Part shown: piece by piece, positions 52,249-60,435 of the stretch
Numbering within the stretch: position 1 is the first letter of the stretch
Layout of the letters: each line of letters begins with the position of its first letter
Assembly (NCBI RefSeq): GCF_016921115.1
Contig: NZ_JAFFZS010000014.1
Location: forward strand, 62,001-126,000
Direction of reading: 5' to 3'
Source: Streptomyces actuosus
GTDB taxonomy: Bacteria > Actinomycetota > Actinomycetes > Streptomycetales > Streptomycetaceae
Length of the DNA stretch: 64,000 nt
The notes under the pieces: generated by a model
Databases searched by the model: none
Seen by the model: only the letters and a program-made list of their open reading frames with translations
Told to the model about the DNA's origin: nothing
Translations under genes and position numbers: made by a program

Positions 52249-53725
52249 CGCACCCGGCTCCTCCGTCCGCGTCCGTTTCTGTCCGTCGCCCACCGGCAAC
52301 CCCCACGTGGGCCTGGTCCGCACCGCCCTGTTCAACTGGGCGTTCGCGCGGCACCACGGGGGCGCCCTGGTCTTCCGTATCGAGGACACCGACGCGGCCC
52401 GCGACTCCGAGGAGTCGTACCACCAGCTCCTGGACGCGATGCGCTGGCTGGGCTTCGACTGGGACGAGGGTCCCGAGGTCGGCGGCCCGCACGCGCCCTA
52501 CCGCCAGTCGCAGCGCATGGACCTCTACAAGGAGGTCGCCGCCAAGCTCCTCGACAGCGGCCACGCCTACCACTGCTACTGCTCCCAGGAGGAGCTGGAC
52601 AGCCGCCGCGAGGCGGCCCGCGCCGCCGGCCGGCCCTCCGGCTACGACGGCCACTGCCGTGAGCTGACCGAGGCGCAGGTCGAGCAGTACCGGGCCGAGG
52701 GCCGCGCGCCCATCGTCCGCTTCCGCATGCCCGACGAGACGATCACCTTCACGGACCTGGTCCGCGGCGAGTTGACGTTCACCCCGGAGAACGTGCCGGA
52801 CTACGGCATCGTCCGCGCCAACGGCGCCCCGCTGTACACGCTGGTGAACCCCGTCGACGACGCCCTGATGGAGATCACCCACGTCCTGCGCGGTGAGGAC
52901 CTGCTCTCCTCCACCCCCCGCCAGATCGCGCTCTACAGGGCGCTGATCGAACTGGGCGTCGCGAAGGAGATCCCCCGCTTCGGCCACCTGCCCTACGTCA
53001 TGGGCGAGGGCAACAAGAAGCTCTCCAAGCGGGACCCCCAGGCGTCCCTGAACCTCTACCGCGAGCAGGGCTTCCTGCCCGAGGGCCTGCTCAACTACCT
53101 GTCCCTGCTCGGCTGGTCGCTCTCCGCCGACCAGGACATCTTCTCCGTGGAGGAGATGGTCGCCGCCTTCGACATCGCGGACGTGAACCCGAACCCGGCC
53201 CGCTTCGACCTGAAGAAGTGCGAGGCGATCAACGGCGACCACATCCGCATGCTGGCGGTGAAGGACTTCACCGAGCGTTGCAGCCCCTGGCTGAAGGCCC
53301 CCTTCGCGCCCTGGGCGCCGGAGGACTTCGACGAGGCCAGGTGGCAGGCCATCGCCCCGCAGGCGCAGACCCGCCTGAAGGTCCTGTCGGAGATCACCGA
53401 CAACGTCGACTTCCTGTTCCTGCCCGAGCCGGTCCTCGACGAGGCGAGCTGGGCCAAGGCCATGAAGGAGGGCAGCGACGCGCTCCTGCGCACGGCGAGG
53501 GAGAAGCTCGACGCCGCCGACTGGACCTCTCCCGACTCCCTCAAGGAGGCCGTCCTGGCTGCCGGCGAGGCCCACGGCCTCAAGCTCGGCAAGGCTCAGG
53601 CGCCGGTTCGCGTGGCCGTCACCGGCCGCACGGTCGGCCTGCCGCTGTTCGAGTCCCTGGAGATCCTCGGCAAGGAGAAGTCGCTGGCCCGCATCGACGC
53701 GGCGCTGGCCAGGCTGACGGCGTGA
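52241..53725 (+). CDS. gltX: Glutamyl-tRNA synthetase
   Basis: 494 residues from GTG 52241, about nine bases after AAGG; a TTG at 52232 is less likely. Class I synthetase: FCPSPTGNPHVGLVRTALFN with the HIGH-equivalent PHVG, and KLSKRDPQ as the KMSKS-equivalent. The alpha-helical anticodon-binding part fills the C-terminus. Charges tRNA-Glu and, since actinobacteria generally lack GlnRS, is expected also to mischarge tRNA-Gln for the GatCAB amidotransferase. Both tRNA types are encoded 1 kb downstream. Coupled to the FAH-family gene. Confidence 0.96.
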   Translation: MASAPGSSVRVRFCPSPTGNPHVGLVRTALFNWAFARHHGGALVFRIEDTDAARDSEESYHQLLDAMRWLGFDWDEGPEVGGPHAPYRQSQRMDLYKEVAAKLLDSGHAYHCYCSQEELDSRREAARAAGRPSGYDGHCRELTEAQVEQYRAEGRAPIVRFRMPDETITFTDLVRGELTFTPENVPDYGIVRANGAPLYTLVNPVDDALMEITHVLRGEDLLSSTPRQIALYRALIELGVAKEIPRFGHLPYVMGEGNKKLSKRDPQASLNLYREQGFLPEGLLNYLSLLGWSLSADQDIFSVEEMVAAFDIADVNPNPARFDLKKCEAINGDHIRMLAVKDFTERCSPWLKAPFAPWAPEDFDEARWQAIAPQAQTRLKVLSEITDNVDFLFLPEPVLDEASWAKAMKEGSDALLRTAREKLDAADWTSPDSLKEAVLAAGEAHGLKLGKAQAPVRVAVTGRTVGLPLFESLEILGKEKSLARIDAALARLTA

Positions 53726-53767
53726 CGAGCGCGTCGGGCGCGACCACGCGCGCCTGAGCGGGCGTGT

Positions 53768-53807
53768 ACCCGAGGGCGGCATCCGGTTCCGGATGCCGCC
53801 CTCGGGT
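53768..53807 (+). terminator. Terminator after gltX
   Basis: A 19-bp perfect stem, left arm 53768-53786 beginning ACCCGAGGGCGG, right arm 53789-53807, followed by TCTT. Confidence 0.8.
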
Positions 53808-53916
53808 CTTCCGTGCCGGTAGCACGCCGGCCCTGCGCGAGTCACCCGGCCCCGTGCCGGGCCCGGGGTGGGCGGTTGCGCGGAGTCCGCCTCCCGGCCG
53901 CTCGGCGGCCGATCAC

Positions 53917-53946
53917 GGGACATGCCACCGGACCGCGGGATACCGT
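53917..53946 (+). promoter_or_regulatory. Promoter of the HAD gene, leaderless
   Basis: GGGACA (53917-53922), 18 bases, TACCGT (53941-53946). The hexamer is 7-12 bases before the ATG at 53953 and no Shine-Dalgarno exists. Confidence 0.5.
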
Positions 53947-53952
53947 CCCCTC

Positions 53953-54684
53953 ATGAGCATCAGTGCCGTGGTCTGGGACGTCGACGACACCCTCTTCGAC
54001 TACACGAATGCGGATCGCGCCGGTATGCGCGCGCATCTGCTCGCGGAAGGGCTGCTGGCCCGCTACGGCAGCGCGGAGGACGCACTCGAACGCTGGCGGG
54101 AGGCCACCCACCTGCATTGGGGCCGCTTCTCCGCGGGCGAGGCGACCTTCGAGGAGCAGCGCCGGGACCGCGTACGGACGTTCCTGGACACCGAGCTGAG
54201 CGACGCCGGCGCGGATGCGTGGTTCGCTCGGTACGTCGGACACTACGAGGCGGCCTGGTCCCTCTTCCCTGACGTGCTGCCCGCGCTGGACGCCCTCGCC
54301 GCCAGCCACCGGCACGCCGTGCTGTCCAACTCCAGCCTCACCGTGCAGGACCGCAAGCTGCGCAGGCTGGGTGTGTACGACCGCTTCGAGATCATTCTGT
54401 GCGCCGCCGAGCTCGGCGTCTCCAAGCCGGAGGCCGGCGCCTTCCATGCCGCCTGCGAGGCCTTGAACCTCGCCCCGCACCAGGTCGCCTACGTCGGCGA
54501 CCACCCCGAGATCGACGGGTGGGGCGCGGCCGAGGCGGGGCTGCTGTCGATCTGGATCGACCGTGACGGCGTCCACACGCTCGGTGAGGGCCCCGGCGCC
54601 CCGCGCCGGATCGCCTCCCTCGCCGAACTCCCCGCCCTCCTCGGGGCGGGAACTCGTTTTGGAGCCCCGTCCACCTTCGGGTAA
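53953..54684 (+). CDS. HAD-family hydrolase
   Basis: 243 residues from ATG 53953. Motif I is VVWDVDDTLFDYT (nucleophile Asp and +2 Asp), motif II VLSNSS, motif III Lys in SKPEAGAF and motif IV VGDHPEIDGWGA, so the catalytic set is complete; motif I Asp-x-Asp with a helical cap at 20-95 fits a class C1 phosphatase of the YjjG/REG-2 kind. Substrate unknown, perhaps a nucleotide or sugar phosphate. Lies between gltX and the tRNA cluster. Confidence 0.88.
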   Translation: MSISAVVWDVDDTLFDYTNADRAGMRAHLLAEGLLARYGSAEDALERWREATHLHWGRFSAGEATFEEQRRDRVRTFLDTELSDAGADAWFARYVGHYEAAWSLFPDVLPALDALAASHRHAVLSNSSLTVQDRKLRRLGVYDRFEIILCAAELGVSKPEAGAFHAACEALNLAPHQVAYVGDHPEIDGWGAAEAGLLSIWIDRDGVHTLGEGPGAPRRIASLAELPALLGAGTRFGAPSTFG

Positions 54685-54776
54685 TGTTCTTCCTGCGCCG
54701 AGGGGAGCGGGCCGAAAGGCCGGAAACCCAAGCGCAAAAGACTAGAACACAAGCCCCTGGCGGGGTTGCGTTCCAG

Positions 54777-54848
54777 TGGCCTATGGTGTAATTGGCAGCA
54801 CGACTGATTCTGGTTCAGTTAGTCTTGGTTCGAGTCCAGGTAGGCCAG
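54777..54848 (+). tRNA. tRNA-Gln (anticodon CUG)
   Basis: Acceptor stem TGGCCTA/TAGGCCA, D arm TGGTGTAATTGGCA, anticodon stem ACTGA/TCAGT with loop TTCTGGT giving anticodon CTG, T arm GGTTCGAGTCC. Discriminator G; CCA not encoded. Confidence 0.95.
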
Positions 54849-54887
54849 CTCGCAGAGCTCATCTGCACCCGCGGATCCCATCCGCGA

Positions 54888-54960
54888 GCCCCCGTTGTGT
54901 AGCGGCCTAGCACGCTGCCCTCTCAAGGCAGTAGCGCCGGTTCGAATCCGGTCGGGGGTA
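54888..54960 (+). tRNA. tRNA-Glu (anticodon CUC)
   Basis: Acceptor GCCCCCG/CGGGGGT with a G-U end pair, D arm TTGTGTAGCGGCCTAGCA, anticodon stem CTGCC/GGCAG with loop CTCTCAA (CTC), T loop TTCGAAT. Discriminator A; CCA not encoded. Confidence 0.95.
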
Positions 54961-54990
54961 CTGATCCCAGGGAAGCCAGGGATCGCCAGG

Positions 54991-55063
54991 GCCCCCGTTG
55001 TGTAGCGGCCTAGCACGCCGCCCTCTCAAGGCGGTAGCGCCGGTTCGAATCCGGTCGGGGGTA
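54991..55063 (+). tRNA. tRNA-Glu (anticodon CUC), second copy
   Basis: Same as the first Glu tRNA except the last anticodon-stem pair, CCGCC/GGCGG, a compensated change that keeps the stem intact. Confidence 0.95.
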
Positions 55064-55097
55064 CTGCAGGTGAAGACCTCAGTGGTCTGAACCACCT

Positions 55098-55169
55098 TGG
55101 TCTATGGTGTAATTGGCAGCACGACTGATTCTGGTTCAGTTAGTCTTGGTTCGAGTCCAGGTAGACCAG
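55098..55169 (+). tRNA. tRNA-Gln (anticodon CUG), second copy
   Basis: Matches the first Gln tRNA except for a paired change in the acceptor stem (TGGTCTA/TAGACCA), C-G to T-A, showing both copies are under selection. Confidence 0.95.
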
Positions 55170-55195
55170 CTGATCTGCGGAAACGCATGATCTGC

Positions 55196-55268
55196 GCCCC
55201 CGTTGTGTAGCGGCCTAGCACGCCGCCCTCTCAAGGCGGTAGCGCCGGTTCGAATCCGGTCGGGGGTA
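55196..55268 (+). tRNA. tRNA-Glu (anticodon CUC), third copy
   Basis: Identical to the second Glu tRNA by eye: GCCCCCG acceptor, CCGCC/GGCGG anticodon stem, loop CTCTCAA, discriminator A. Confidence 0.95.
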
Positions 55269-55275
55269 CGTGGGA

Positions 55276-55307
55276 CGAAGGCCCTCCAGCGCGCTGGAGG
55301 GCCTTCG
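55276..55307. terminator. Terminator of the tRNA operon
   Basis: Perfect palindrome of two 16-base arms, CGAAGGCCCTCCAGCG and its complement, eight bases after the last tRNA. It may also serve the minus-strand MerR gene, which ends 71 bases away. Confidence 0.75.
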
Positions 55308-55378
55308 CCGTGTCCGGGGCGGGCGGGCCCGCCCGTCGGCTTCGCGTGCCGCGGGTCGGCCCCGGCTCGGGATCCGGG

Positions 55379-56023
55379 TCACTCGAAGCCGTATCGCCGC
55401 GCCGACTCCTCCTCCTGCGCCAGCCGGTGCAGGGCGCTCAGCATCGGCTCCACCAGGATCGCCCCCAGCACCGCCGCCTCCACCCGCTCCGCCTCCGACG
55501 GCTGGGTGTCCACGAAGTCGAGATCGAGGACGGCCGCCCGGTGCATCAAGCGCGCCCGGTCCACCAGCAGTTCGGGGCCCCAGTCGTAGCCGAGCCGCCG
55601 CAGTGCCGCCACCGCCACCACCAAGGAGCGGAACGCCGGTGAGACCGAGGTCAGCAGGGCGGCGTTGGACCATCCCAGCGTGCGCAGCAACTCCTCCACC
55701 TCCTCGTGGGCGCCGCGCACGTAGGCGTCCTCCGCGTCCGGCTCCGGCACCTGCGGCAGCGCCCACAAGGCCGCGCCCAGGCGGACCGTGCGGCCCAGGG
55801 AGTCGTCGTCGACGTGGCCGAGCACCTCCTTCACCGTGGCGACCGGCAGCCGTCCCACCTGCACCATCGCCCGCACCAGGCGCAGCCGGCGCAGGTGGCC
55901 CTCGTCGTACTCGGCCGTGGTCCGGTTGATCTCGCGGCCGGGCAGCAACAGCCCCTCGCGCAGGTAGTACTTGATCGTCGCGGTGGACACCCCGCTGCGC
56001 TCGCTCAGTTCCGTCAGCCGCAT
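55379..56023 (-). CDS. MerR-family transcriptional regulator
   Basis: 214 residues from ATG 56023 (MRLTELSERSGVSTATIKYY), with AAGGGA about ten bases upstream; a GTG at 56053 would add ten basic residues. N-terminal winged HTH followed by REGLLLPGREINRTTAEYDE and the usual RLRLVRAMVQVGRLPVATVK dimer region. The C-terminal 130 residues are an uncharacterised helical domain without the metal-binding cysteines of MerR itself. Divergent from the DUF4188 gene with a dyad between them; the pair recurs in Streptomyces. Confidence 0.9.
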   Translation of the reverse strand: MRLTELSERSGVSTATIKYYLREGLLLPGREINRTTAEYDEGHLRRLRLVRAMVQVGRLPVATVKEVLGHVDDDSLGRTVRLGAALWALPQVPEPDAEDAYVRGAHEEVEELLRTLGWSNAALLTSVSPAFRSLVVAVAALRRLGYDWGPELLVDRARLMHRAAVLDLDFVDTQPSEAERVEAAVLGAILVEPMLSALHRLAQEEESARRYGFE

Positions 56024-56038
56024 CCTCTTGCGTCCCTT

Positions 56039-56061
56039 CTTGGATAACGGCACTATCCAAG
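56039..56061. promoter_or_regulatory. Dyad CTTGGATA-N7-TATCCAAG between MerR and DUF4188 genes
   Basis: Perfect 8-bp arms at 56039-56046 and 56054-56061 around seven bases. Its position just upstream of both divergent starts makes it the likely binding site of the MerR regulator. Confidence 0.65.
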
Positions 56062-56103
56062 CACGCCCGTCCCGGGCCTGCCGCCCACCCGCAGGGGGAT
56101 GCC

Positions 56104-56613
56104 ATGCCGTGGAGACCGACCGCCGCCACCCGTACCACCGCCGACGCCCGGGGGGAGGTGGTGGTGCTGCTGATCGGCATGCGGATCAACCGCTTCTGGG
56201 CGGTGCACCAGTGGCTTCCGGTGATGCTGGCGATGATCCGCATGCTCACCGAGCTGCGGAAGGCCCCGGAGCGCGGACTGCTCTCCCACGTGCTGCTGAC
56301 CGCGTCACCGCGCACGTACTACGTCGTCCAGTACTGGGACTCCAAGGAGAAGCTCTACTCCTACGCGACCGCTCCCGACGCCTTCCACCACCGGGTGTGG
56401 GCGAAGATCAACCGCAAGGAGCGCGCAGGCGAGGTGCGCGGGCACGTCGGCATCTGGCACGAGGCGTACGTCGTGCCGGAGGGGTCCTACGAGGCCGTCT
56501 ACGGCGACATGCCGGCGTTCGGACTGGCGGCGGCGCACGGCCAGGTGCCCCTGGAGGCGCGCGGGCGGTACGCGAAGGACCGGTTCGCCCACCGCACCGA
56601 GGCGCGGGGGTAG
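56104..56613 (+). CDS. DUF4188 domain protein (monooxygenase-like fold)
   Basis: 169 residues. DUF4188 pattern: VVVLLIGMRINRFWAVHQWL, MLAMIRMLTELRKAPERGLL, YYVVQYWDSKEKLYSYAT and FHHRVWAKINRKERAGEVRG then VGIWHEAYVV. The fold is probably a dimeric alpha/beta ferredoxin-like barrel as in antibiotic monooxygenases, with a His-rich site (AFHHRVW, GIWHEAY). Activity unknown. The Streptomyces context is always a MerR partner as far as I recall, which suggests a role in dealing with a small molecule. Confidence 0.82.
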   Translation: MPWRPTAATRTTADARGEVVVLLIGMRINRFWAVHQWLPVMLAMIRMLTELRKAPERGLLSHVLLTASPRTYYVVQYWDSKEKLYSYATAPDAFHHRVWAKINRKERAGEVRGHVGIWHEAYVVPEGSYEAVYGDMPAFGLAAAHGQVPLEARGRYAKDRFAHRTEARG

Positions 56614-56697
56614 CCCTCCCGGGCCCGCGGGCGCGCGCACGCCGGGGGAGACCTGTGCGGGTGCGCTGTCCCCCGCGGGAGGCGTCAGGATAGGGAG

Positions 56698-56732
56698 GGG
56701 CGCCCGCGCCGGGGATCCCCGCGCGGGCGCCC
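56698..56732. terminator. Bidirectional terminator between DUF4188 and ndgR
   Basis: GGGCGCCCGCGC (56698-56709) pairs with GCGCGGGCGCCC (56721-56732); the inner GGGGATCCCC is itself palindromic. Confidence 0.7.
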
Positions 56733-56823
56733 GCGTCCCGTGAGGCGTCGGCCCCGTCGGGAAGAACCTGCCGCGGCGTTGAGGCCGGCTCCTCCTCGGT
56801 GGGGCCGTAATGCGGGGCGGGAC

Positions 56824-57540
56824 TCAGCCCGAGCGGCGCAGGGCCTCCGACAGCCGGGCCGCCGCGTCGATGACCGCCTGGGCGTGCATGCGGCCCGGGT
56901 GGCGGCTCAGACGCTCGATCGGGCCGGAGACGGACACCGCGGCCACCACGCGGTTGGAGGGGCCGCGCACCGGCGCGGAGACGGAGGCGACGCCCGGCTC
57001 GCGCTCGCCGATCGACTGGGCCCAGCCGCGGCGCCGTACGCCCGACAGGGCCGTGGCCGTGAACCGGGCGCCCTGCAGGCCACGGTGCAGCCGCTCCGGC
57101 TCCTCCCACGCCATCAGGATCTGCGCGGAGGAGCCCGCCTTCATCGTGAGCGTCGAACCGACCGGGACGGTGTCCCGCAGACCGGAAAGCCGCTCCGCGG
57201 CGGCCACGCAGATCCGCATGTCGCCCTGGCGGCGGTAGAGCTGCGCGCTCTCGCCGGTGACGTCGCGCAGGTGCGTGAGCACCGGCCCCGCCGTGGCGAG
57301 GAGGCGGTCCTCGCCGGCCGCCGCCGCGAGTTCCGCCAGGCGCGGGCCGAGAATGAACCGGCCCTGCATGTCCCGTGCCACCATGCGGTGGTGTTCCAGG
57401 GCCACGGCCAGGCGGTGGGCCGTGGGTCGTGCCAGTCCGGTGGCCGTGACCAGACCCGCGAGGGTGGCCGGACCGGACTCCAGAGCGCTCAGGACGAGTG
57501 CCGCCTTGTCCAGAACGCCGACGCCGCTACTGTTGTCCAT
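56824..57540 (-). CDS. ndgR: IclR-family regulator NdgR
   Basis: 238 residues from ATG 57540 (MDNSSGVGVLDKAALVL), the length I recall for NdgR. N-terminal winged HTH (LAGLVTATGLARPTAHRLAV) and an IclR effector domain (MKAGSSAQILMAW, SVSAPVRGPSNRVVAAVSVS). In Streptomyces NdgR controls leuCD and other amino-acid genes and influences growth on single amino acids and antibiotic production. Divergent from leuC with 196 bases between, where its site should lie. Confidence 0.93.
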   Translation of the reverse strand: MDNSSGVGVLDKAALVLSALESGPATLAGLVTATGLARPTAHRLAVALEHHRMVARDMQGRFILGPRLAELAAAAGEDRLLATAGPVLTHLRDVTGESAQLYRRQGDMRICVAAAERLSGLRDTVPVGSTLTMKAGSSAQILMAWEEPERLHRGLQGARFTATALSGVRRRGWAQSIGEREPGVASVSAPVRGPSNRVVAAVSVSGPIERLSRHPGRMHAQAVIDAAARLSEALRRSG

Positions 57541-57736
57541 GCAACGATACTCACGTCTCACTCTGTGAAACGCAAGTTCAATTTTCCGTGGAACGCGCCA
57601 CTCTGGATGTCACGAAGGCACAGCGGCCCGCGTCTCAACGGGCCTGGCGGTGGTCGCCCGGACGCCGGGGCGCGGGCGACGCCTCCTCAAGATCTCTAGT
57701 TGGGCCGGTGGACGCTTGCCGGCCGGAGGGAAAGCG

Positions 57737-59167
57737 ATGGGTAGGACACTCGCGGAGAAGGTCTGGGACGACCACGTCGTCCGGCGCGCCGAGGGCGAGC
57801 CCGACCTCCTCTACATCGATCTGCACCTGCTGCACGAGGTGACCAGCCCGCAGGCCTTCGACGGCCTCCGCAAGAACGGCCGCAGCGTGCGCCGTCTCGA
57901 CCTGACCATCGCCACCGAGGACCACAACACCCCCACCCTCGACATCGACAAGCCCATCGCCGACCCGGTCTCCCGGGCCCAGCTGGAGACGCTGCGCAAG
58001 AACTGCGCCGAGTTCGGCGTGCGCCTGCACCCGCTCGGCGACGTGGAGCAGGGCGTCGTCCACGTGGTGGGACCGCAGCTGGGTCTGACCCAGCCCGGCA
58101 CGACCGTCGTCTGCGGCGACTCCCACACCTCCACCCACGGCGCCTTCGGCGCGCTGGCCTTCGGTATCGGCACCTCGCAGGTCGAGCACGTGCTGGCCAC
58201 CCAGACGCTGCCGATGGCCCGCCCGAGGACCATGGCGATCACCGTCGACGGCGAACTGCCCGAGGGCGTCACCGCCAAGGACCTCATCCTGGCGATCATC
58301 GCCCGGATCGGCACGGGCGGCGGCCAGGGCTACGTCCTGGAGTACCGCGGCGAGGCCATCGAGAAGCTCTCGATGGAGGCCCGGATGACGATCTGCAACA
58401 TGTCGATCGAGGCCGGCGCCCGCGCGGGCATGATCGCCCCCGACGAGACGACCTTCGCGTACCTCAAGGGGCGCGCACACGCCCCCGAGGGCGCCGACTG
58501 GGACGAGGCCGTCGCGTACTGGAGCACGCTGCGTACCGACGACGACGCCGAGTTCGACGCCGAGGTGGTCATCGACGCCGCCGAGCTGTCGCCGTTCGTC
58601 ACCTGGGGCACCAACCCGGGCCAGGGCGCCCCGCTTTCGGCCTCCGTCCCCGATCCCGCTTCGTACGAAGACGCCTCGGAGCGCCTGGCCGCCGAGAAGG
58701 CCCTGGAGTACATGGGGTTGGAGGCCGGGCAGCCGCTGCGCTCCATCGGCGTGGACACCGTCTTCGTAGGCTCCTGCACCAACGGCCGCATCGAGGACCT
58801 GCGTGCCGCCGCCGACATCCTGCGGAACCGCAAAGTCGCCGACGGCGTGCGGATGCTGGTCGTCCCGGGCTCCGCGCGGGTCGGTCTGCAGGCCGTCTCC
58901 GAGGGCCTGGACGTGGTCTTCAAGGAGGCCGGCGCCGAGTGGCGGCACGCGGGCTGCTCGATGTGCCTGGGCATGAACCCGGACCAGCTGGCCCCCGGTG
59001 AGCGCTCCGCCTCCACCTCCAACCGCAACTTCGAGGGCCGGCAGGGCAAGGGCGGCCGGACCCACCTGGTGTCGCCGCAGGTCGCCGCCGCCACGGCGGT
59101 CCTGGGCCACCTGGCCTCCCCGGCCGATCTGTCCGACGCCGAGACCCGTACGCCCGCTGGAGTCTGA
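57737..59167 (+). CDS. leuC: 3-isopropylmalate dehydratase, large subunit
   Basis: 476 residues from ATG 57737, six bases after GGAGGG. Aconitase-superfamily [4Fe-4S] enzyme; Cys347 (VGSCTNGRIEDL), Cys407 and Cys410 (GCSMCLGMNPD) are the cluster ligands. Isomerises 2- to 3-isopropylmalate and probably citramalate to 3-methylmalate in the isoleucine route starting with CimA. Six bases separate it from leuD, its essential partner. Likely activated by NdgR. Confidence 0.97.
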   Translation: MGRTLAEKVWDDHVVRRAEGEPDLLYIDLHLLHEVTSPQAFDGLRKNGRSVRRLDLTIATEDHNTPTLDIDKPIADPVSRAQLETLRKNCAEFGVRLHPLGDVEQGVVHVVGPQLGLTQPGTTVVCGDSHTSTHGAFGALAFGIGTSQVEHVLATQTLPMARPRTMAITVDGELPEGVTAKDLILAIIARIGTGGGQGYVLEYRGEAIEKLSMEARMTICNMSIEAGARAGMIAPDETTFAYLKGRAHAPEGADWDEAVAYWSTLRTDDDAEFDAEVVIDAAELSPFVTWGTNPGQGAPLSASVPDPASYEDASERLAAEKALEYMGLEAGQPLRSIGVDTVFVGSCTNGRIEDLRAAADILRNRKVADGVRMLVVPGSARVGLQAVSEGLDVVFKEAGAEWRHAGCSMCLGMNPDQLAPGERSASTSNRNFEGRQGKGGRTHLVSPQVAAATAVLGHLASPADLSDAETRTPAGV

Positions 59168-59173
59168 TCAGTC

Positions 59174-59767
59174 ATGGAAGCTTTCACCACCCACACCGGC
59201 CGGGCGGTTCCGCTGCGCCGCTCCAACGTCGACACCGACCAGATCATCCCAGCTCACTGGCTGAAGAAGGTCACCCGCGACGGTTTCGAGGACGGTCTGT
59301 TCGAGGCCTGGCGCAAGGACGCGGACTTCGTCCTCAACCGCCCCGAGCGGCGGGGCGCCACGGTCCTGGTGGCCGGACCCGATTTCGGCACCGGCTCCTC
59401 CCGCGAGCACGCCGTCTGGGCCCTGCAGAACTACGGCTTCAAGACCGTGATCTCCTCCCGCTTCGCTGACATCTTCCGTGGTAACTCGCTGAAGAACGGG
59501 CTGCTCACGGTGGTGCTGGAGCAGCAGACCGTGGACGCGCTGTGGGATCTCGTCGAGGCCGACCCGCAGGCGGAGATCACCGTCGACCTCGTCGAGCGCG
59601 AGGTCCGCGCCGAGGGCGTCACCGCCTCCTTCGAGCTGGACGAGAACTCCCGCTGGCGGCTGCTCAACGGCCTGGACGACATCTCGATCACCCTGGGGAA
59701 CGAGGCGGACATCGCCGCGCACGAGGAGAAGCGCCCGGCGCACAAGCCGCGCACCGTCCAGGCCTGA
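59174..59767 (+). CDS. leuD: 3-isopropylmalate dehydratase, small subunit
   Basis: 197 residues; swivelling aconitase-like domain. RSNVDTDQIIPAHWLKKVTR and the substrate-loop GTGSSREHAVWALQNYG are standard. Forms the heterodimer with LeuC. Same transcript as leuC, followed by a strong terminator. Confidence 0.97.
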   Translation: MEAFTTHTGRAVPLRRSNVDTDQIIPAHWLKKVTRDGFEDGLFEAWRKDADFVLNRPERRGATVLVAGPDFGTGSSREHAVWALQNYGFKTVISSRFADIFRGNSLKNGLLTVVLEQQTVDALWDLVEADPQAEITVDLVEREVRAEGVTASFELDENSRWRLLNGLDDISITLGNEADIAAHEEKRPAHKPRTVQA

Positions 59768-59848
59768 TCCCCGCCTGGCCGAAACGGTCCGGGCCCGGAG
59801 CCTCCCGCACCCCCGGACAGGTCGAGTTTCGGCCACCGCGACACCCCC

Positions 59849-59883
59849 GCCGTACCCCCGATCGCTCCGATCGGGGGTACGGC
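59849..59883 (+). terminator. Terminator after leuCD
   Basis: A 16-bp perfect stem, left arm 59849-59864 (GCCGTACCCCCGATCG), loop CTC, right arm 59868-59883, then TGTTTCT. The remaining gap to 60067 has no other feature apart from a likely promoter for the next gene. Confidence 0.8.
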
Positions 59884-60067
59884 TGTTTCTGTACCCGAAC
59901 GGCCCCGCGCGCCGCCGCGACATTCGGCAACTTCCCACGTTAAGACGGTGGTTGCCGGGGTAAGCGAGCCTGGAGGTCGCGGCCCCCGGAGTTGCGGACG
60001 AGGCCGTTCGTGGCGGCAGTTGCCCCCTGCGCGGGCGACAACTCGCCCCAGATGGCACAATCTGTGC

Positions 60068-60298
60068 ATGGACCACGACGGCCAACTCCAGCTCTATACG
60101 GCAGTCGCGGACCAACTCAAACAAGCGCACGCCAGGGTGCGCACACTGCAAGTCCCGGAGGGCGTACGGATGGCGCTGACCCGGAAGCTGCTGGTCATTA
60201 CGGCCGCGGCCAAGCACGATCTCGCCGATGCGGCACGGCGTCTGGAGGGGTTCATCGCGGACCTCGATGCGGGGCGATTCCCCGAAGAGGACCGCTGA
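60068..60298 (+). CDS. Small conserved hypothetical protein, 76 residues
   Basis: MDHDGQLQLYTAVADQLKQA starts a mainly helical, highly charged protein (HARVRTLQVPEGVRMALTRK, then AKHDLADAARRLEGFIADLD). The heptad-like Leu/Ala pattern suggests a short coiled coil or helical hairpin. It lies between leuD and hupS, as I recall for other Streptomyces. CACAAT sits 7-12 bases before the ATG and no ribosome-binding site is seen, so it may be leaderless. Function unknown. Confidence 0.7.
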   Translation: MDHDGQLQLYTAVADQLKQAHARVRTLQVPEGVRMALTRKLLVITAAAKHDLADAARRLEGFIADLDAGRFPEEDR

Positions 60299-60355
60299 AC
60301 ACATCCGTGACAGTCGAGTTCGTTGCGGCGCACGGGTGATTAGCCCGTTTCGTGT

Positions 60356-60384
60356 TTGATTTGCGGTATATATCTGCCTAACGT
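60356..60384 (+). promoter_or_regulatory. hupS promoter
   Basis: TTGATT (60356-60361), 17 bases, TAACGT (60379-60384) in an AT-rich patch about 50 bases before the hupS start. The untranslated leader includes GAAGGGGAAGAC. Confidence 0.5.
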
Positions 60385-60435
60385 GCGAAAACGCTTGAAC
60401 ACTTTCGTTCGGGCAATGTCTCCGAAGGGGAAGAC

